Source: an uncultured Clostridia bacterium
GTDB taxonomy: Bacteria; Bacillota; Clostridia; Oscillospirales; Ruminococcaceae
Assembly: GCA_947628615.1 (NCBI GenBank)
Contig: CANRAO010000003.1
Location: 87,662-151,661 of the forward strand
DNA length: 64,000 nt
Reading direction: 5' to 3'
The notes beneath the pieces are model-generated. The model saw nothing but the letters and a program-made list of their open reading frames with translations, was not told the origin of the DNA and did no database searches. Shown here piece after piece: positions 9,361 to 17,811 of this stretch. Every line of letters starts with the position of its first letter. Position 1 is the first letter of the stretch. Position numbers and translations under genes: made by a program.

Positions 9361-11448
9361 CATAATGATTGGAAGAATCATCGGACTGCGTTTTGTTTTC
9401 TGATAAATGAAGTTTGCCAAAATATCCTTCATTCTGGTCTTTATTGCACTCCATTCGACGATATCGTCATCAAAACATCTTTTGATAGTAGACAGCAACA
9501 GTTTTCTGGCATCATCAATAAGCTCCTCGCTCTCACGAACATAAACAAAACCTCTTGATACTATATCTGGACCCGAAATAATTTCTCTGCTTCTGGTATT
9601 AACCGTTGCAATTGCAATAAGAAGTCCGTCCTGAGCAAGATGCTTTCTGTCTCTTAGAACTATCGAACCTACGTCGCCCACTCCAAGACCGTCTACCAGA
9701 ACCTTTCCTGACTGAACAGCACCGCTGACACGCATATCAACGCCGTCTGTTTCTATAACGTCACCAATGCTGGCGATAATAATATTATTCTCATCAAGAC
9801 CGATCTTCCGTGCAGTTTCAGCATGCTTTGCAAGATGCTTATATTCGCCGTGAACAGGTATGAAAAACTTAGGCTTTGTAAGCGATAAAATCAGCTTCTG
9901 CTCCTCCTGACAAGCATGACCTGAAACGTGAACATCGTACATTTTCTCATAAACCACCTCAGCACCCGACTTCATAAGCTCGTTTACAACATTAGTTACC
10001 AGCTTTTCATTTCCCGGTATCGGCGTTGCCGAGATGATAATAAAATCCTTAGGAGTAATATTGACCTGTCTGTGTTCGTTTCTCGACATTCTCGTAAGTG
10101 CAGACATCGGCTCGCCCTGACTTCCGGTTGTAATGATAACAAGCTCTTCAGGATTATAATTTTTTATCTCATCAATATCTATCAGAATACCGTTCGGGCA
10201 TTTCAGGTAACCCAATTCAACGCTCTTGCCAATTACATTAACCATGCTTCTTCCTGAAACAGCGACCTTTCTGTTCTGGCTCTCGGCAATGTCAATTATC
10301 TGCTGAACTCTGTGAATGTTCGACGCAAATGTAGCAATGATAATTCTCCTTGTATCAGCTGTTGCAAACAGCTTTTCAAAGCTCTGACCGACAAGCCTTT
10401 CACTCATAGTATAACCGGGACGCTCTGAGTTTGTAGAATCCGCCATAAGTGCCAATACACCCTTATTTCCCAATTCAGCAAAGCGTGCTAAATCTATGAC
10501 CCCGTCGTCTATAGGCGTAAAGTCAACCTTGAAATCACCTGTGTGAACTATAATTCCTGCCGGCGTATGAAAAGCCATTCCCACAGCGTCGGGAATTGAA
10601 TGGTTTACCCTGATAAACTCAACCGTCATACAACCGAGCCTTACCGTCTGACCCGGTGTTATGTTGACAAGCTTTGTTCCCGTTATTCCATGCTCTTTAA
10701 GCTTTCCCTCTATAAGACCAATTGTCAGCCTTGTTGCATAAACAGGTGCATTGACCTTCCTCAGCATATAAGGAAGTCCGCCTATATGGTCCTCATGACC
10801 GTGAGTAATTACAATTCCCCTTATTTTTTCTGCGTTTTTCTCGAGGTAAGTATAGTCGGGTATGACAAGGTCAATACCCAGCATTTCACTGTCAGGGAAA
10901 GCTATCCCTGAATCTAGAACGATAATGTCGTTTGAACACTCGATTACAGTTAGATTTTTACCTATCTCGTTAAGTCCGCCAAGAGGTATTATTCTTACCT
11001 TTGTTTTCCGAACAGTATCTCTTTTGACCGTGCTTCTCTCTACTTTCGGCTTAGGGGATAATGTCTTTGCCTTTACACTCTTATCTGCAACGTGAGTACC
11101 ATTCTTCTGCCTGGTCGACGTATTCGGCTCAGTTTTAGCCGCTTTTGACTTTGTCACGCTTTTAATCCTCTGAGCTCTTATTGTTCTTGAATTACGAGAA
11201 ACAGAATTACTTTTCTGTGTTACCGAACTTTTCGCTGATGAACTGTTTGTTTCCGCTCTGTTTACACTAGGTTTCCTCGACTCCTTTATCGGCGATAGAT
11301 TCATTTCAGGCACGTCAATAGTAAAAAGATTCGTTAAACCCTCCTCTGTCTTTCCGCTCACTGAGGACGGCTTTGCCCTTCTTTGTGCCGAGCTTCTATG
11401 AGTACTGCTTTTCTGTAAGCTCTCAGGTCTGTTATTCTGTTTTTTCAT
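9352..11448 (-). CDS. rnj: Ribonuclease J with long basic N-terminal extension
   Basis: Metallo-beta-lactamase/beta-CASP ribonuclease with 5'-3' exo- and endonuclease activity in mRNA decay and RNA maturation. From the start chosen the protein has 698 aa; the family is usually about 555. The ATG at 11457 is one base from AAGGAG, so the in-frame ATG at 11448 is preferred. The first 145 or so residues are low-complexity and rich in Lys, Ser, Thr and Arg, ending before VRIIPLGGLNEIGKN. The zinc motif HGHEDHIGG (about 215), GDFKVD, ADSTNSE and VSGHA motifs follow. The extension is unlike Bacillus RNase J and could bind RNA or other degradosome parts (inference). The stop is at the edge of a palindromic repeat. 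Confidence 0.94.
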   Translation of the reverse strand: MKKQNNRPESLQKSSTHRSSAQRRAKPSSVSGKTEEGLTNLFTIDVPEMNLSPIKESRKPSVNRAETNSSSAKSSVTQKSNSVSRNSRTIRAQRIKSVTKSKAAKTEPNTSTRQKNGTHVADKSVKAKTLSPKPKVERSTVKRDTVRKTKVRIIPLGGLNEIGKNLTVIECSNDIIVLDSGIAFPDSEMLGIDLVIPDYTYLEKNAEKIRGIVITHGHEDHIGGLPYMLRKVNAPVYATRLTIGLIEGKLKEHGITGTKLVNITPGQTVRLGCMTVEFIRVNHSIPDAVGMAFHTPAGIIVHTGDFKVDFTPIDDGVIDLARFAELGNKGVLALMADSTNSERPGYTMSERLVGQSFEKLFATADTRRIIIATFASNIHRVQQIIDIAESQNRKVAVSGRSMVNVIGKSVELGYLKCPNGILIDIDEIKNYNPEELVIITTGSQGEPMSALTRMSRNEHRQVNITPKDFIIISATPIPGNEKLVTNVVNELMKSGAEVVYEKMYDVHVSGHACQEEQKLILSLTKPKFFIPVHGEYKHLAKHAETARKIGLDENNIIIASIGDVIETDGVDMRVSGAVQSGKVLVDGLGVGDVGSIVLRDRKHLAQDGLLIAIATVNTRSREIISGPDIVSRGFVYVRESEELIDDARKLLLSTIKRCFDDDIVEWSAIKTRMKDILANFIYQKTKRSPMILPIIMEA

Positions 11449-11790
11449 CAGTGTCATGCTCCTTTTGGAGCAACCTCCTTTTTTGTAAATTTAATTTAAA
11501 AATCCGCAGCTATTGTTCACTTTTGTTCTGTGTTTTCTTTGTAAAGTGTTGTCAATACTTGAAAAATTAATAAGTTTTATGCAATAAAAACCCTCAGGTA
11601 TGAAATTACTCTCAAACCCCATTAAAAATTCACGAATATTAAAACAATCTGAGAAATGTGATAATTTTTTCTTTAGACTTCCCAGATAAAAACAAAACTT
11701 TAACGTGCGTGAAGATTTCTAACTCACGCTGTACGTCCTGTCATTTTGTTTATTGCCTTGTAGGCATTAGCTTCCGAACACCAAATTATA
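11449..11790 (-). promoter_or_regulatory. Long structured leader of the RNase J gene
   Basis: About 340 nt separate the likely transcription start from the RNase J start codon. Minus-strand hairpins include ATGCCT/AGGCA and GCGTGA/TCACGC (near 11708-11730). A second TTGACA occurs near 11550 without a good -10. No riboswitch class was recognised and no coding potential seen. Confidence 0.5.
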
Positions 11791-11796
11791 AATTAG

Positions 11797-11825
11797 ATTA
11801 TAAACCATAATTCACCTTTTGTCAA
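11797..11825 (-). promoter_or_regulatory. Consensus promoter of the RNase J gene
   Basis: Perfect TTGACA-N17-TATAAT on the minus strand. It starts just behind a CCGGCGAGCCGCCGG hairpin that follows the stop codon of the upstream gene. Confidence 0.85.
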
Positions 11826-11858
11826 GGCAACGCTGCCGGCGGCTCGCCGGTCTTGTCT

Positions 11859-14177
11859 TTAACAACCCCTTAGCCTTTTCTCTATACTATCGCACAATTC
11901 TGCCGCAATTTCCGCTCTTTCCGCATCTGCATAGAGCATAAGACCTTTGCCCTTACGAATTGGCTTTATTACTGCCCTTGCGTTATTCTGATTTATAACT
12001 ATCCCCTCATCAGAACGTTTATATTTTGATTTGAGTTCCCGTATAAAGCTGTCTGCCTTTTTGTCGTCGCCGAATGCCAAAAATCTTTCGCTTGTGTAAA
12101 AATCGGGAAGCTCAGATACCGCTTCAGACAGACTTATACTGTTTTCAGTCAGATAACTTAAAATATCTGCTATAAGATACATTCCGTCGTGAACATAGCT
12201 GTTGCTGTCGCTTGCTGCCAGACGGCGTGCATCGTCATCAGCGTGTGAACAGCTCGATGTGAAATATCTGTATATCTTTTTTGAGTTCTCCCTTGCAAGG
12301 TCGTCAAATACGCTTGGAAACGTAAACGGAATTGCAGCCTCATCGTTTTTCTCAAAGTGTGCCTTAACGCAAAGCAAAACGAGCTTTTCATGTATAATGT
12401 ACCCTGTTTTTTCTGAATAAGCTGTAACCTTGCTTCCGTTTTCAAGAAAGTGAAAAATTATCTCTTCGCCATCAATGTCGTTTATAGGAGAAATAAGTTT
12501 ATCTATTTCCTGAGCGGTTTTTTCATTAGAGGTCTTAACGGTGACGTTTATTCCATTCAGCATATGAGGAAACCTTGACGCCAATTTTGACAGATACATC
12601 TCGTTCAAACCTCCACAGAATACATACTTTCCGAAGTCGGATATATCCTCAAGACGGTAAACTCTTGTTTTTAGATGTTGTTCTATAGCATTTTCCATAT
12701 CACGCTTTATTCTCAATCCGCCTGGGCATCTCAGCATCAGCTTTGGAGAAGGATTTGCATTAACAACAGCATAAACTTCTGCCTTGAGCGTTTTGGAAGC
12801 AAAATCAGCGGCTCTTTCATGGGAAACACCTAAATCCCATACAGACACTCCCGTTGACATAACCCCGGAAGCAAACGACTTTGTATAAGCAGAGCAGTCC
12901 TCGCTCTCACAGCAGACCAACACACTGCTGTTCATACCAAGCACAGAGCCCAGTGCACAGCCTATTGATACCGCCTGTACAGGAGAGATCAGCTTATCGC
13001 TTCCCTCCTCATTAAAAGTGAACTCGGGCTTTGAGCCGAACCGCAGATTGGTTTTAAGACGGGTATTCTTCGGAAGCATTTTGCCGTTCCACAGCTTTAC
13101 GCCCTCGCATACCACAGCATTTTCTCCGATTGTTGAGCCTTCACCTGTAACCGAAAGCCTTTCAAGCTCTGCGCCGTTATCTATTCGGGAATTTTTACAG
13201 ATCACTGCGTTTTCAGACTTTACTCTGTTACCTATCTTGGCATACTCGCCTATATAAGTTCCAGTAACATCAACGCTGTCACCTATTGCGGCATTATCCT
13301 CAATAACAGTACCCTTTCCTATAACGCACCCCATACCAATATTCACATTTTTTCCAATATAAACGGGTGGAATAAATGTTATCCCTCTGAACATATACGG
13401 CGTATTGGAATAAACTCCGTCCTCTATAGCAACACCCAAATTAAAATTACCGCTTGTGATTGTCTTTTCAGCAGCTTTCAGCAAGTCTTTAACTGTTCCT
13501 ATCCGCTCATAGAAAGGCATAGCCTCACCTGCTTCGCAGTTTTCGTTGGTATACACGTATATATTCTGCGTCTTTTTAAAATTGATCCATGAAAAGAAAC
13601 CTTTCCTGTCATTTTTTGAATCATCATCAAGCAAGGAAGTAAGCATCTCTTTTGATATAATATACACCGGTGCGGTTTTGAAAACTGTCGAAGAAAAATC
13701 ACTGCCTGTTGTATTATAAAACCGCTCAAGACGGTTCTGCTTATCAAATTCTACTGATACATAACCTTCAGAATCTCTGCTGTTGGCTTTAAGTGCGTAA
13801 ACGCAGGCAAGACTTTCTCTGCTATTGTGCAGATTTATCATTTCTTTAAGATCAAGCTTCATTACGCCGTCTGCCTGAATTGCCATAATATCATCTTCGC
13901 CGTTCCACAGAGTATTGAGAATATCCTTTGTCGACGTTTCTTTATTACACAAAAATACGTCTGTATTGACTTCACAGGTTATCAGTCGGTCGATATACTC
14001 CTTTGTATCGGCGCTGTCAGTAACTATAGTACAGCGTTTTATTTCGTTCTCCGCCAGACTGTCAAATATATAGTCAATTATTCTTTTTCCGCAAACATAA
14101 AAAAGTTCAAGCGGAGTTTCCATTGTTACCGGCTCAAGCATATCGCTTGAAGAATTGCAAAAAATAACTGTCTGCAT
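11859..14177 (-). CDS. Degenerate nucleotidyltransferase-phosphohexomutase fusion
   Basis: The 772-aa protein has three parts: a nucleotidyltransferase-like domain (1-230), left-handed beta-helix hexapeptide repeats (about 250-370, with IGKNVNIGMGCVIGKGTVIEDNAAIG), and an alpha-phosphohexomutase-like region (about 385-772). Active relatives start with a GxGTRL-type loop and carry a TASHNP phosphoserine loop. Here the N-terminus reads FCNSSSDMLEPVTMETPLEL and the mutase loop reads VNANPSPK, so both catalytic signatures are missing. This suggests a sugar-nucleotide sensor or scaffold rather than an enzyme; that is inference. It sits alone upstream of the RNase J promoter. Confidence 0.8.
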   Translation of the reverse strand: MQTVIFCNSSSDMLEPVTMETPLELFYVCGKRIIDYIFDSLAENEIKRCTIVTDSADTKEYIDRLITCEVNTDVFLCNKETSTKDILNTLWNGEDDIMAIQADGVMKLDLKEMINLHNSRESLACVYALKANSRDSEGYVSVEFDKQNRLERFYNTTGSDFSSTVFKTAPVYIISKEMLTSLLDDDSKNDRKGFFSWINFKKTQNIYVYTNENCEAGEAMPFYERIGTVKDLLKAAEKTITSGNFNLGVAIEDGVYSNTPYMFRGITFIPPVYIGKNVNIGMGCVIGKGTVIEDNAAIGDSVDVTGTYIGEYAKIGNRVKSENAVICKNSRIDNGAELERLSVTGEGSTIGENAVVCEGVKLWNGKMLPKNTRLKTNLRFGSKPEFTFNEEGSDKLISPVQAVSIGCALGSVLGMNSSVLVCCESEDCSAYTKSFASGVMSTGVSVWDLGVSHERAADFASKTLKAEVYAVVNANPSPKLMLRCPGGLRIKRDMENAIEQHLKTRVYRLEDISDFGKYVFCGGLNEMYLSKLASRFPHMLNGINVTVKTSNEKTAQEIDKLISPINDIDGEEIIFHFLENGSKVTAYSEKTGYIIHEKLVLLCVKAHFEKNDEAAIPFTFPSVFDDLARENSKKIYRYFTSSCSHADDDARRLAASDSNSYVHDGMYLIADILSYLTENSISLSEAVSELPDFYTSERFLAFGDDKKADSFIRELKSKYKRSDEGIVINQNNARAVIKPIRKGKGLMLYADAERAEIAAELCDSIEKRLRGC

Positions 14178-14239
14178 AATATTTTCCTCCCGTACTTTTT
14201 ACTTCTGTTTAGTATGGGAATATTTAGCTGTATTTATAC

Positions 14240-14330
14240 ACCGGCGAGCCGGCAGAGATGACCCCTGCACGCAGTGCTGACTTTGGGGAGTTTGTTCAGT
14301 GTTTTTATTTGTGCAACGGGAGAATAGTAC
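14240..14330 (-). repeat. Modular palindromic repeat unit
   Basis: Contains ACCGGCGAGCCGGC, the GACCCCTGCACGCAG hairpin module, a TGCTGACTTTGGGGAGTTTG body and a GTGCAACGGG end. It lies upstream of the gene at 11859-14177. Positions 14331-14583 hold no gene; a purine-rich tract (GGAAAGGAAAAGAAAAGAAAG) lies at 14492-14545. Confidence 0.65.
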
Positions 14331-14583
14331 ATAGGAACAAAACCGAAAACTTTTTAAGTAACGCCTTAATAAGTCCGAATATAGAATAAGCAAAATCTAA
14401 AAAATACACTCTTAAATCATTAATGCTGACATTTATTGAGTAAATGTGTACATAAACCCCGATTAATGACGGCAATAATCAACAAAGTAAAGGAAAGGAA
14501 AAGAAAAGAAAGTATAGTATAGTAAAGGAAAGAAAGAGACTTTAGACTTTTCTCACTCGTCATTAAAAAAACGTTTTATTACA

Positions 14584-14612
14584 TTGCAATTTACTAAATA
14601 AATATTTTATAA
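14584..14612 (+). promoter_or_regulatory. Possible nadB promoter
   Basis: TTGCAA-N17-TTATAA, about 75 bp upstream of the nadB start. The -10 is weak. No NiaR-type operator could be identified by eye. Confidence 0.4.
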
Positions 14613-14687
14613 AAAACTATGGTAATTTCAATGAATATGTGTTATTATAAAATTAGTATATCTATTTTCTTTGAAATGGAGATCATA

Positions 14688-16205
14688 ATGAAAAATTACG
14701 ACGTAATTATTGCAGGCTGCGGAGTTGCAGGTCTGTATTCGGCAATAAATTTATCTGATAGTCTGAACATTTTAATAACTTCTAAAATGGATCTTACTCT
14801 GTGCAACACTGCTCTTGCCCAAGGTGGAATTGCCGGAGTTTATAATTCCCCAAATGATTCGCCGGAACTTCATAAACATGATACTTTCGTTGCAGGCGGT
14901 TTTGAAAATGATCCTGAAACTACTTCGATCCTCTGCGAAGAAGCTGCTGTTAACATTGACAAAATTATAAAGCTCGGCGTTGAATTCGATAAAACCGACA
15001 ACGGAGACTTCCACCGCACTTTGGAAGGCGGTCACGGCAAGCATAGAATTTTTCACCACAAAGATACTACAGGCTCTGAAATAGAAACTAAACTCCTTGA
15101 ATATGTGAAAACCCTCAAAAATGTTACAATTTTAGAAAACGCTCTTATCTGTGATATTAAAAAGACCCAAACAGGCTTTTCATTCGATATTTTAAAGAAT
15201 GATCAGCACTGCACTTATAACTCACACTACGCCGTTATTGCTACAGGCGGTATCGGCAGAGTCTACGAACGCACTACCAACTCCGCTATCGCTACAGGAG
15301 ACGGCATCGCTTTCGCTTATAATATGGGTGCTGAAATTAAAAATATAAGCTATATTCAATTCCACCCCACTGCCTTTAATGACAAGTATGACCGTGAATG
15401 CTTTCTCATTTCAGAGGCGGTTAGGGGCGAGGGTGCTTATCTTAAAAATTTTCGCGGCGAAAGGTTTATGCAAAACTATGACAAGCGTCTTGAGCTTGCT
15501 CCGAGAGATGTTGTTTCACACTCTATTATGTTTGAAACTACCCGTACTCAAAGCAGTACTTTCTATATTGACATTACCCACAAAAATTCGGAGTTTATTA
15601 AAAACCGCTTCCCTATGATTTACGATAAGCTCCTTGAACTTGGCTACGATATGACTAAGGATATGATTCCTGTATACCCCTGCCAGCACTACCTTATGGG
15701 CGGAATTAAAGTAAATAAAAATGCAGAAACCACTGTCGAAAATCTCTTCGCCTGCGGTGAGTGCTCCTGCACAGGAGTTCACGGAAACAACAGACTGGCT
15801 TCAAACTCATTGCTTGAAGCACTCGTTTTCTCACGGCGTGCGGCGGCGGTTATCAGCGAACGCAGCAAATATAATTCAAACGCACCTTTAATTTCTGCTG
15901 AGTTCTCTTACAACGACAATGCCCCGCACATTCCCAAAGGCATAAGAACCGAAATCCGCAAAATTATGCAGACCGCTTATTTTGTTATGCCGGATATTGA
16001 CGCTCTCTTTGAGGGCTTTGACAGAATTAATCAAATAAAAGAAATTCTCTGTACAGGCCGCTTTAAAATCGACAGGGATTTTGTGGAAGCAAGAAGTCTT
16101 GCAACTGTGGCTTACCTTATCCTTCAGGAGGCTAACAAAACCGCTACCGAAAATGCGGAAATAGACGCCGCTAAATGGGCAGAATACGAGCTAAACAACT
16201 ACTAA
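14688..16205 (+). CDS. nadB: L-aspartate oxidase NadB
   Basis: FAD enzyme that oxidises L-aspartate to iminoaspartate, first step of de novo NAD synthesis. The open frame extends 23 codons upstream, but the ATG at 14688 follows ATGGAGATC and gives the family start KNYDVIIAGCGVAGLYSAINL with the FAD dinucleotide loop. Other motifs: LAQGGIAGV, GGHGKHRIFHHKDTTG, ATGGIGRVYERTTN, and RLASNSLLEALVFSRRAA. The 505-aa length is normal. No nadA (quinolinate synthase) lies in the window. nadC is 3 kb downstream, separated by small regulator genes. A palindromic repeat starts right after the stop. Confidence 0.95.
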   Translation: MKNYDVIIAGCGVAGLYSAINLSDSLNILITSKMDLTLCNTALAQGGIAGVYNSPNDSPELHKHDTFVAGGFENDPETTSILCEEAAVNIDKIIKLGVEFDKTDNGDFHRTLEGGHGKHRIFHHKDTTGSEIETKLLEYVKTLKNVTILENALICDIKKTQTGFSFDILKNDQHCTYNSHYAVIATGGIGRVYERTTNSAIATGDGIAFAYNMGAEIKNISYIQFHPTAFNDKYDRECFLISEAVRGEGAYLKNFRGERFMQNYDKRLELAPRDVVSHSIMFETTRTQSSTFYIDITHKNSEFIKNRFPMIYDKLLELGYDMTKDMIPVYPCQHYLMGGIKVNKNAETTVENLFACGECSCTGVHGNNRLASNSLLEALVFSRRAAAVISERSKYNSNAPLISAEFSYNDNAPHIPKGIRTEIRKIMQTAYFVMPDIDALFEGFDRINQIKEILCTGRFKIDRDFVEARSLATVAYLILQEANKTATENAEIDAAKWAEYELNNY

Positions 16206-16290
16206 CCAGCGAACCGGCAACGGTGACGTTGCATCCTCTGCCGCCTTTGGAAAATTAAATTAATGTTTAACTTTGTGAAACGGCGGGTTG
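16206..16290 (+). repeat. Modular palindromic repeat behind nadB
   Basis: Starts directly behind the nadB stop. Order: CCAGCGAACCGG, the GCAACGGTGACGTTGC hairpin, CTCTGCCGCCTTTGG, an AT-rich body with TTAATGTTTAAC, and GAAACGGCGGG. Confidence 0.8.
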
Positions 16291-16299
16291 GAATAATTA

Positions 16300-16378
16300 A
16301 TATTGGATAATTGACAATTGATAATAGATAATGGTTAATAGATAATGGTTAATAGATAATGGTTAATAGATAAGAAAA
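16300..16378. repeat. TTGGATAATTGAC / AATGGTTAATAGAT tract
   Basis: Direct repeats of a roughly 15-nt unit (GATAATGGTTAATA, three times) preceded by related TTGACAATTGATAATAG. The same class of tract occurs at 6735-6775, 9020-9060 and 37475-37520. Confidence 0.7.
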
Positions 16379-16394
16379 CTAAAAGTTTTCGGTC

Positions 16395-16585
16395 AAGCCT
16401 TTTTCAAAAGGCTTGCGGGTCAAGGGCGGAGCCCTGTCGCTGACCGCAGTCAGCGAAAAATCCCTTTATTACGGAGTGCGCTCCGAACATGGGTGTAACC
16501 TAAAACTGCTTTGCAGTTTTAGGTTAAAAAACAATCCAGTGGATTGTTTTTTAAGAGGGAAAGCCCTGCAAGAGAGGGCTTTCCC
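16395..16585. repeat. Array of six consecutive hairpins
   Basis: Six clean inverted repeats follow each other: 16395-16414 (AAGCCTTTT stem), 16438-16455 (CGCTGAC), 16472-16485 (CGGAG), 16497-16525 (AACCTAAAACTGC, 13 bp), 16526-16552 (AAAAAACAATCC, 12 bp) and 16557-16585 (GGGAAAGCCCT, 11 bp with GCAAGAG loop). The first and last also occur at 3590-3693. It lies between two convergent genes and has no coding sense on either strand. Confidence 0.75.
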
Positions 16586-16615
16586 TAGAAAGCTCTTGCC
16601 TCCGGTCTTTTGCAT

Positions 16616-16846
16616 CTATATTTCGCTTTGATGGCAGTCGAATATACTTCCGCACAGAGAACTGCATAGCTTTTTTAGACTGTATGCCTCGTCTGCAAGA
16701 CAGGCAAACGCACCTTTAAATCTGTTGTCTTCATCTGTGTAGTCAAGAAATTCAACAAATATTGACGAAAGTCCTGCTATTATTTCAGATTTCGCCTGAA
16801 TTTCTGTAATATCTGATAGTGGTATTTCTTTAACCATTTTGCTCAT
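16616..16846 (-). CDS. Small acidic A-x-L-S-S protein, locus C
   Basis: A 76-aa protein with exactly the same sequence as the product of 37069-37299, though the two genes differ at seven nucleotides, all silent. The ATG at 16846 is preferred over a GTG 9 nt upstream because GGAAG lies 9 nt before it, as in the twin. The pattern is IIAGLSSIFVEFLDYTDEDN, then AFACLADEAYSLKKLCSSL. A promoter lies at 16879-16907. The gene diverges from three XRE-like genes. No known family was recognised. Purifying selection on the protein is directly visible from the silent differences. Confidence 0.85.
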   Translation of the reverse strand: MSKMVKEIPLSDITEIQAKSEIIAGLSSIFVEFLDYTDEDNRFKGAFACLADEAYSLKKLCSSLCGSIFDCHQSEI

Positions 16847-16878
16847 TATTGACACTTCCTTTTGCTTGGTATATTTTT

Positions 16879-16907
16879 ATTATATACCATTGTTGGTGTA
16901 TATTCAA
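16879..16907 (-). promoter_or_regulatory. Promoter of the locus C acidic gene
   Basis: Minus-strand TTGAAT-N17-TATAAT, with the same hexamers and spacing as the promoter at 36767-36795 of the locus B acidic genes. Confidence 0.75.
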
Positions 16908-16995
16908 AATATAAGTTGCACAAATATTTTTTAGGATTTATATGCAATTTATACATTATAAATCGTGAATAATTTCATTGAAAGGCTGATATATT

Positions 16996-17217
16996 ATGTC
17001 TATAAAATTTGACAAACTATTTAAGTTAATGAAAGAAAAAGGATTAAGTACTTATAGGATAAGACAGGAAAATATTATATCTCAAAGTGCATTAACAGCT
17101 TTAAACAACGATAAAAATGTAACTACTGAAACCATAAACAAGCTGTGCAAGGCATTAAATTGTCAGCCGGGAGATATTATGGAATATGTTGAAGAAAATG
17201 ATGCAAATGATAATTGA
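16996..17217 (+). CDS. Small XRE-family HTH regulator, copy 1
   Basis: A 73-aa Cro/C1-type helix-turn-helix protein with almost no residues outside the fold: FDKLFKLMKEKGLSTYRIRQ, then SALTALNNDKNVTTETINKL as the HTH, and CQPGDIMEYVEEND at the end. It is near-identical to the next gene. The upstream region contains TTGCACAAATA, repeated as TTGCATAAATA before the next gene, which suggests common regulation or a duplicated promoter. It diverges from the acidic gene at 16616-16846. Confidence 0.85.
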   Translation: MSIKFDKLFKLMKEKGLSTYRIRQENIISQSALTALNNDKNVTTETINKLCKALNCQPGDIMEYVEENDANDN

Positions 17218-17393
17218 TAATTAATTGTCAATTATATCGTTGTATCCCGTGTTAATTGTGTTACTTCATTGTTTATTGGTATTTATATACATAAATCTGT
17301 GAATATTCAATATGTAATGTTGCATAAATAATTTGTAAGTTAGTATGCTAAATAGTGCATATATTATTAATTGATAGGTAGGTATTGTAGGTT

Positions 17394-17615
17394 ATGGCTA
17401 TAAAATTTGAAAAGCTGTATAGTTTAATGAAAGAAAGAGGTTTAAGTACTTATAGAATAAGACAGGAAAATATTATATCTCAGGGTGCATTAACTTCATT
17501 AAAAAATAATAAAAGCGTAACCACTGAAACCATAAATAAGCTGTGCAAGGCATTAAATTGTCAGCCGGGAGATATTATGGAATATGTTGAAGGAAATGAT
17601 GCAAATGATAATTGA
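17394..17615 (+). CDS. Small XRE-family HTH regulator, copy 2
   Basis: A 73-aa close paralogue of the gene at 16996-17217. Both coding and upstream sequence are duplicated: AATATTATATCTCA and the 3' half are nearly the same, and both end in DNA encoding NDANDN followed by TTGATAATTAATT. The intact frame and conservative changes suggest it is functional. The ribosome site is weak (GTAGGTT). Confidence 0.85.
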   Translation: MAIKFEKLYSLMKERGLSTYRIRQENIISQGALTSLKNNKSVTTETINKLCKALNCQPGDIMEYVEGNDANDN

Positions 17616-17811
17616 TAATTAATTTTCAATTATAAATATCGTTGTATCCCATGTTAATTGTATCACTTCATTGTTTAATTTGATTTTTATTTATTATACA
17701 CTATAATCTAGTGGAAATCAATATGTGATATTACACAAAATTATGAATAGATTATTGTATATTTTACACACTAATCTAGTGAAAATATTGTTAAGGCAGG
17801 TGTTAAACTGT

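Noticed and set aside
9230..9454. 74-codon minus-strand frame at the RNase J end
   Set aside because: Overlaps the RNase J C-terminus in another frame and continues through repeats.
11449..11790. Known riboswitch before the RNase J gene
   Set aside because: No conserved core of a class I know could be matched; kept only as a structured leader.
14199..14393. 64-codon minus-strand frame
   Set aside because: Runs through a palindromic repeat; no ribosome site or recognisable protein.
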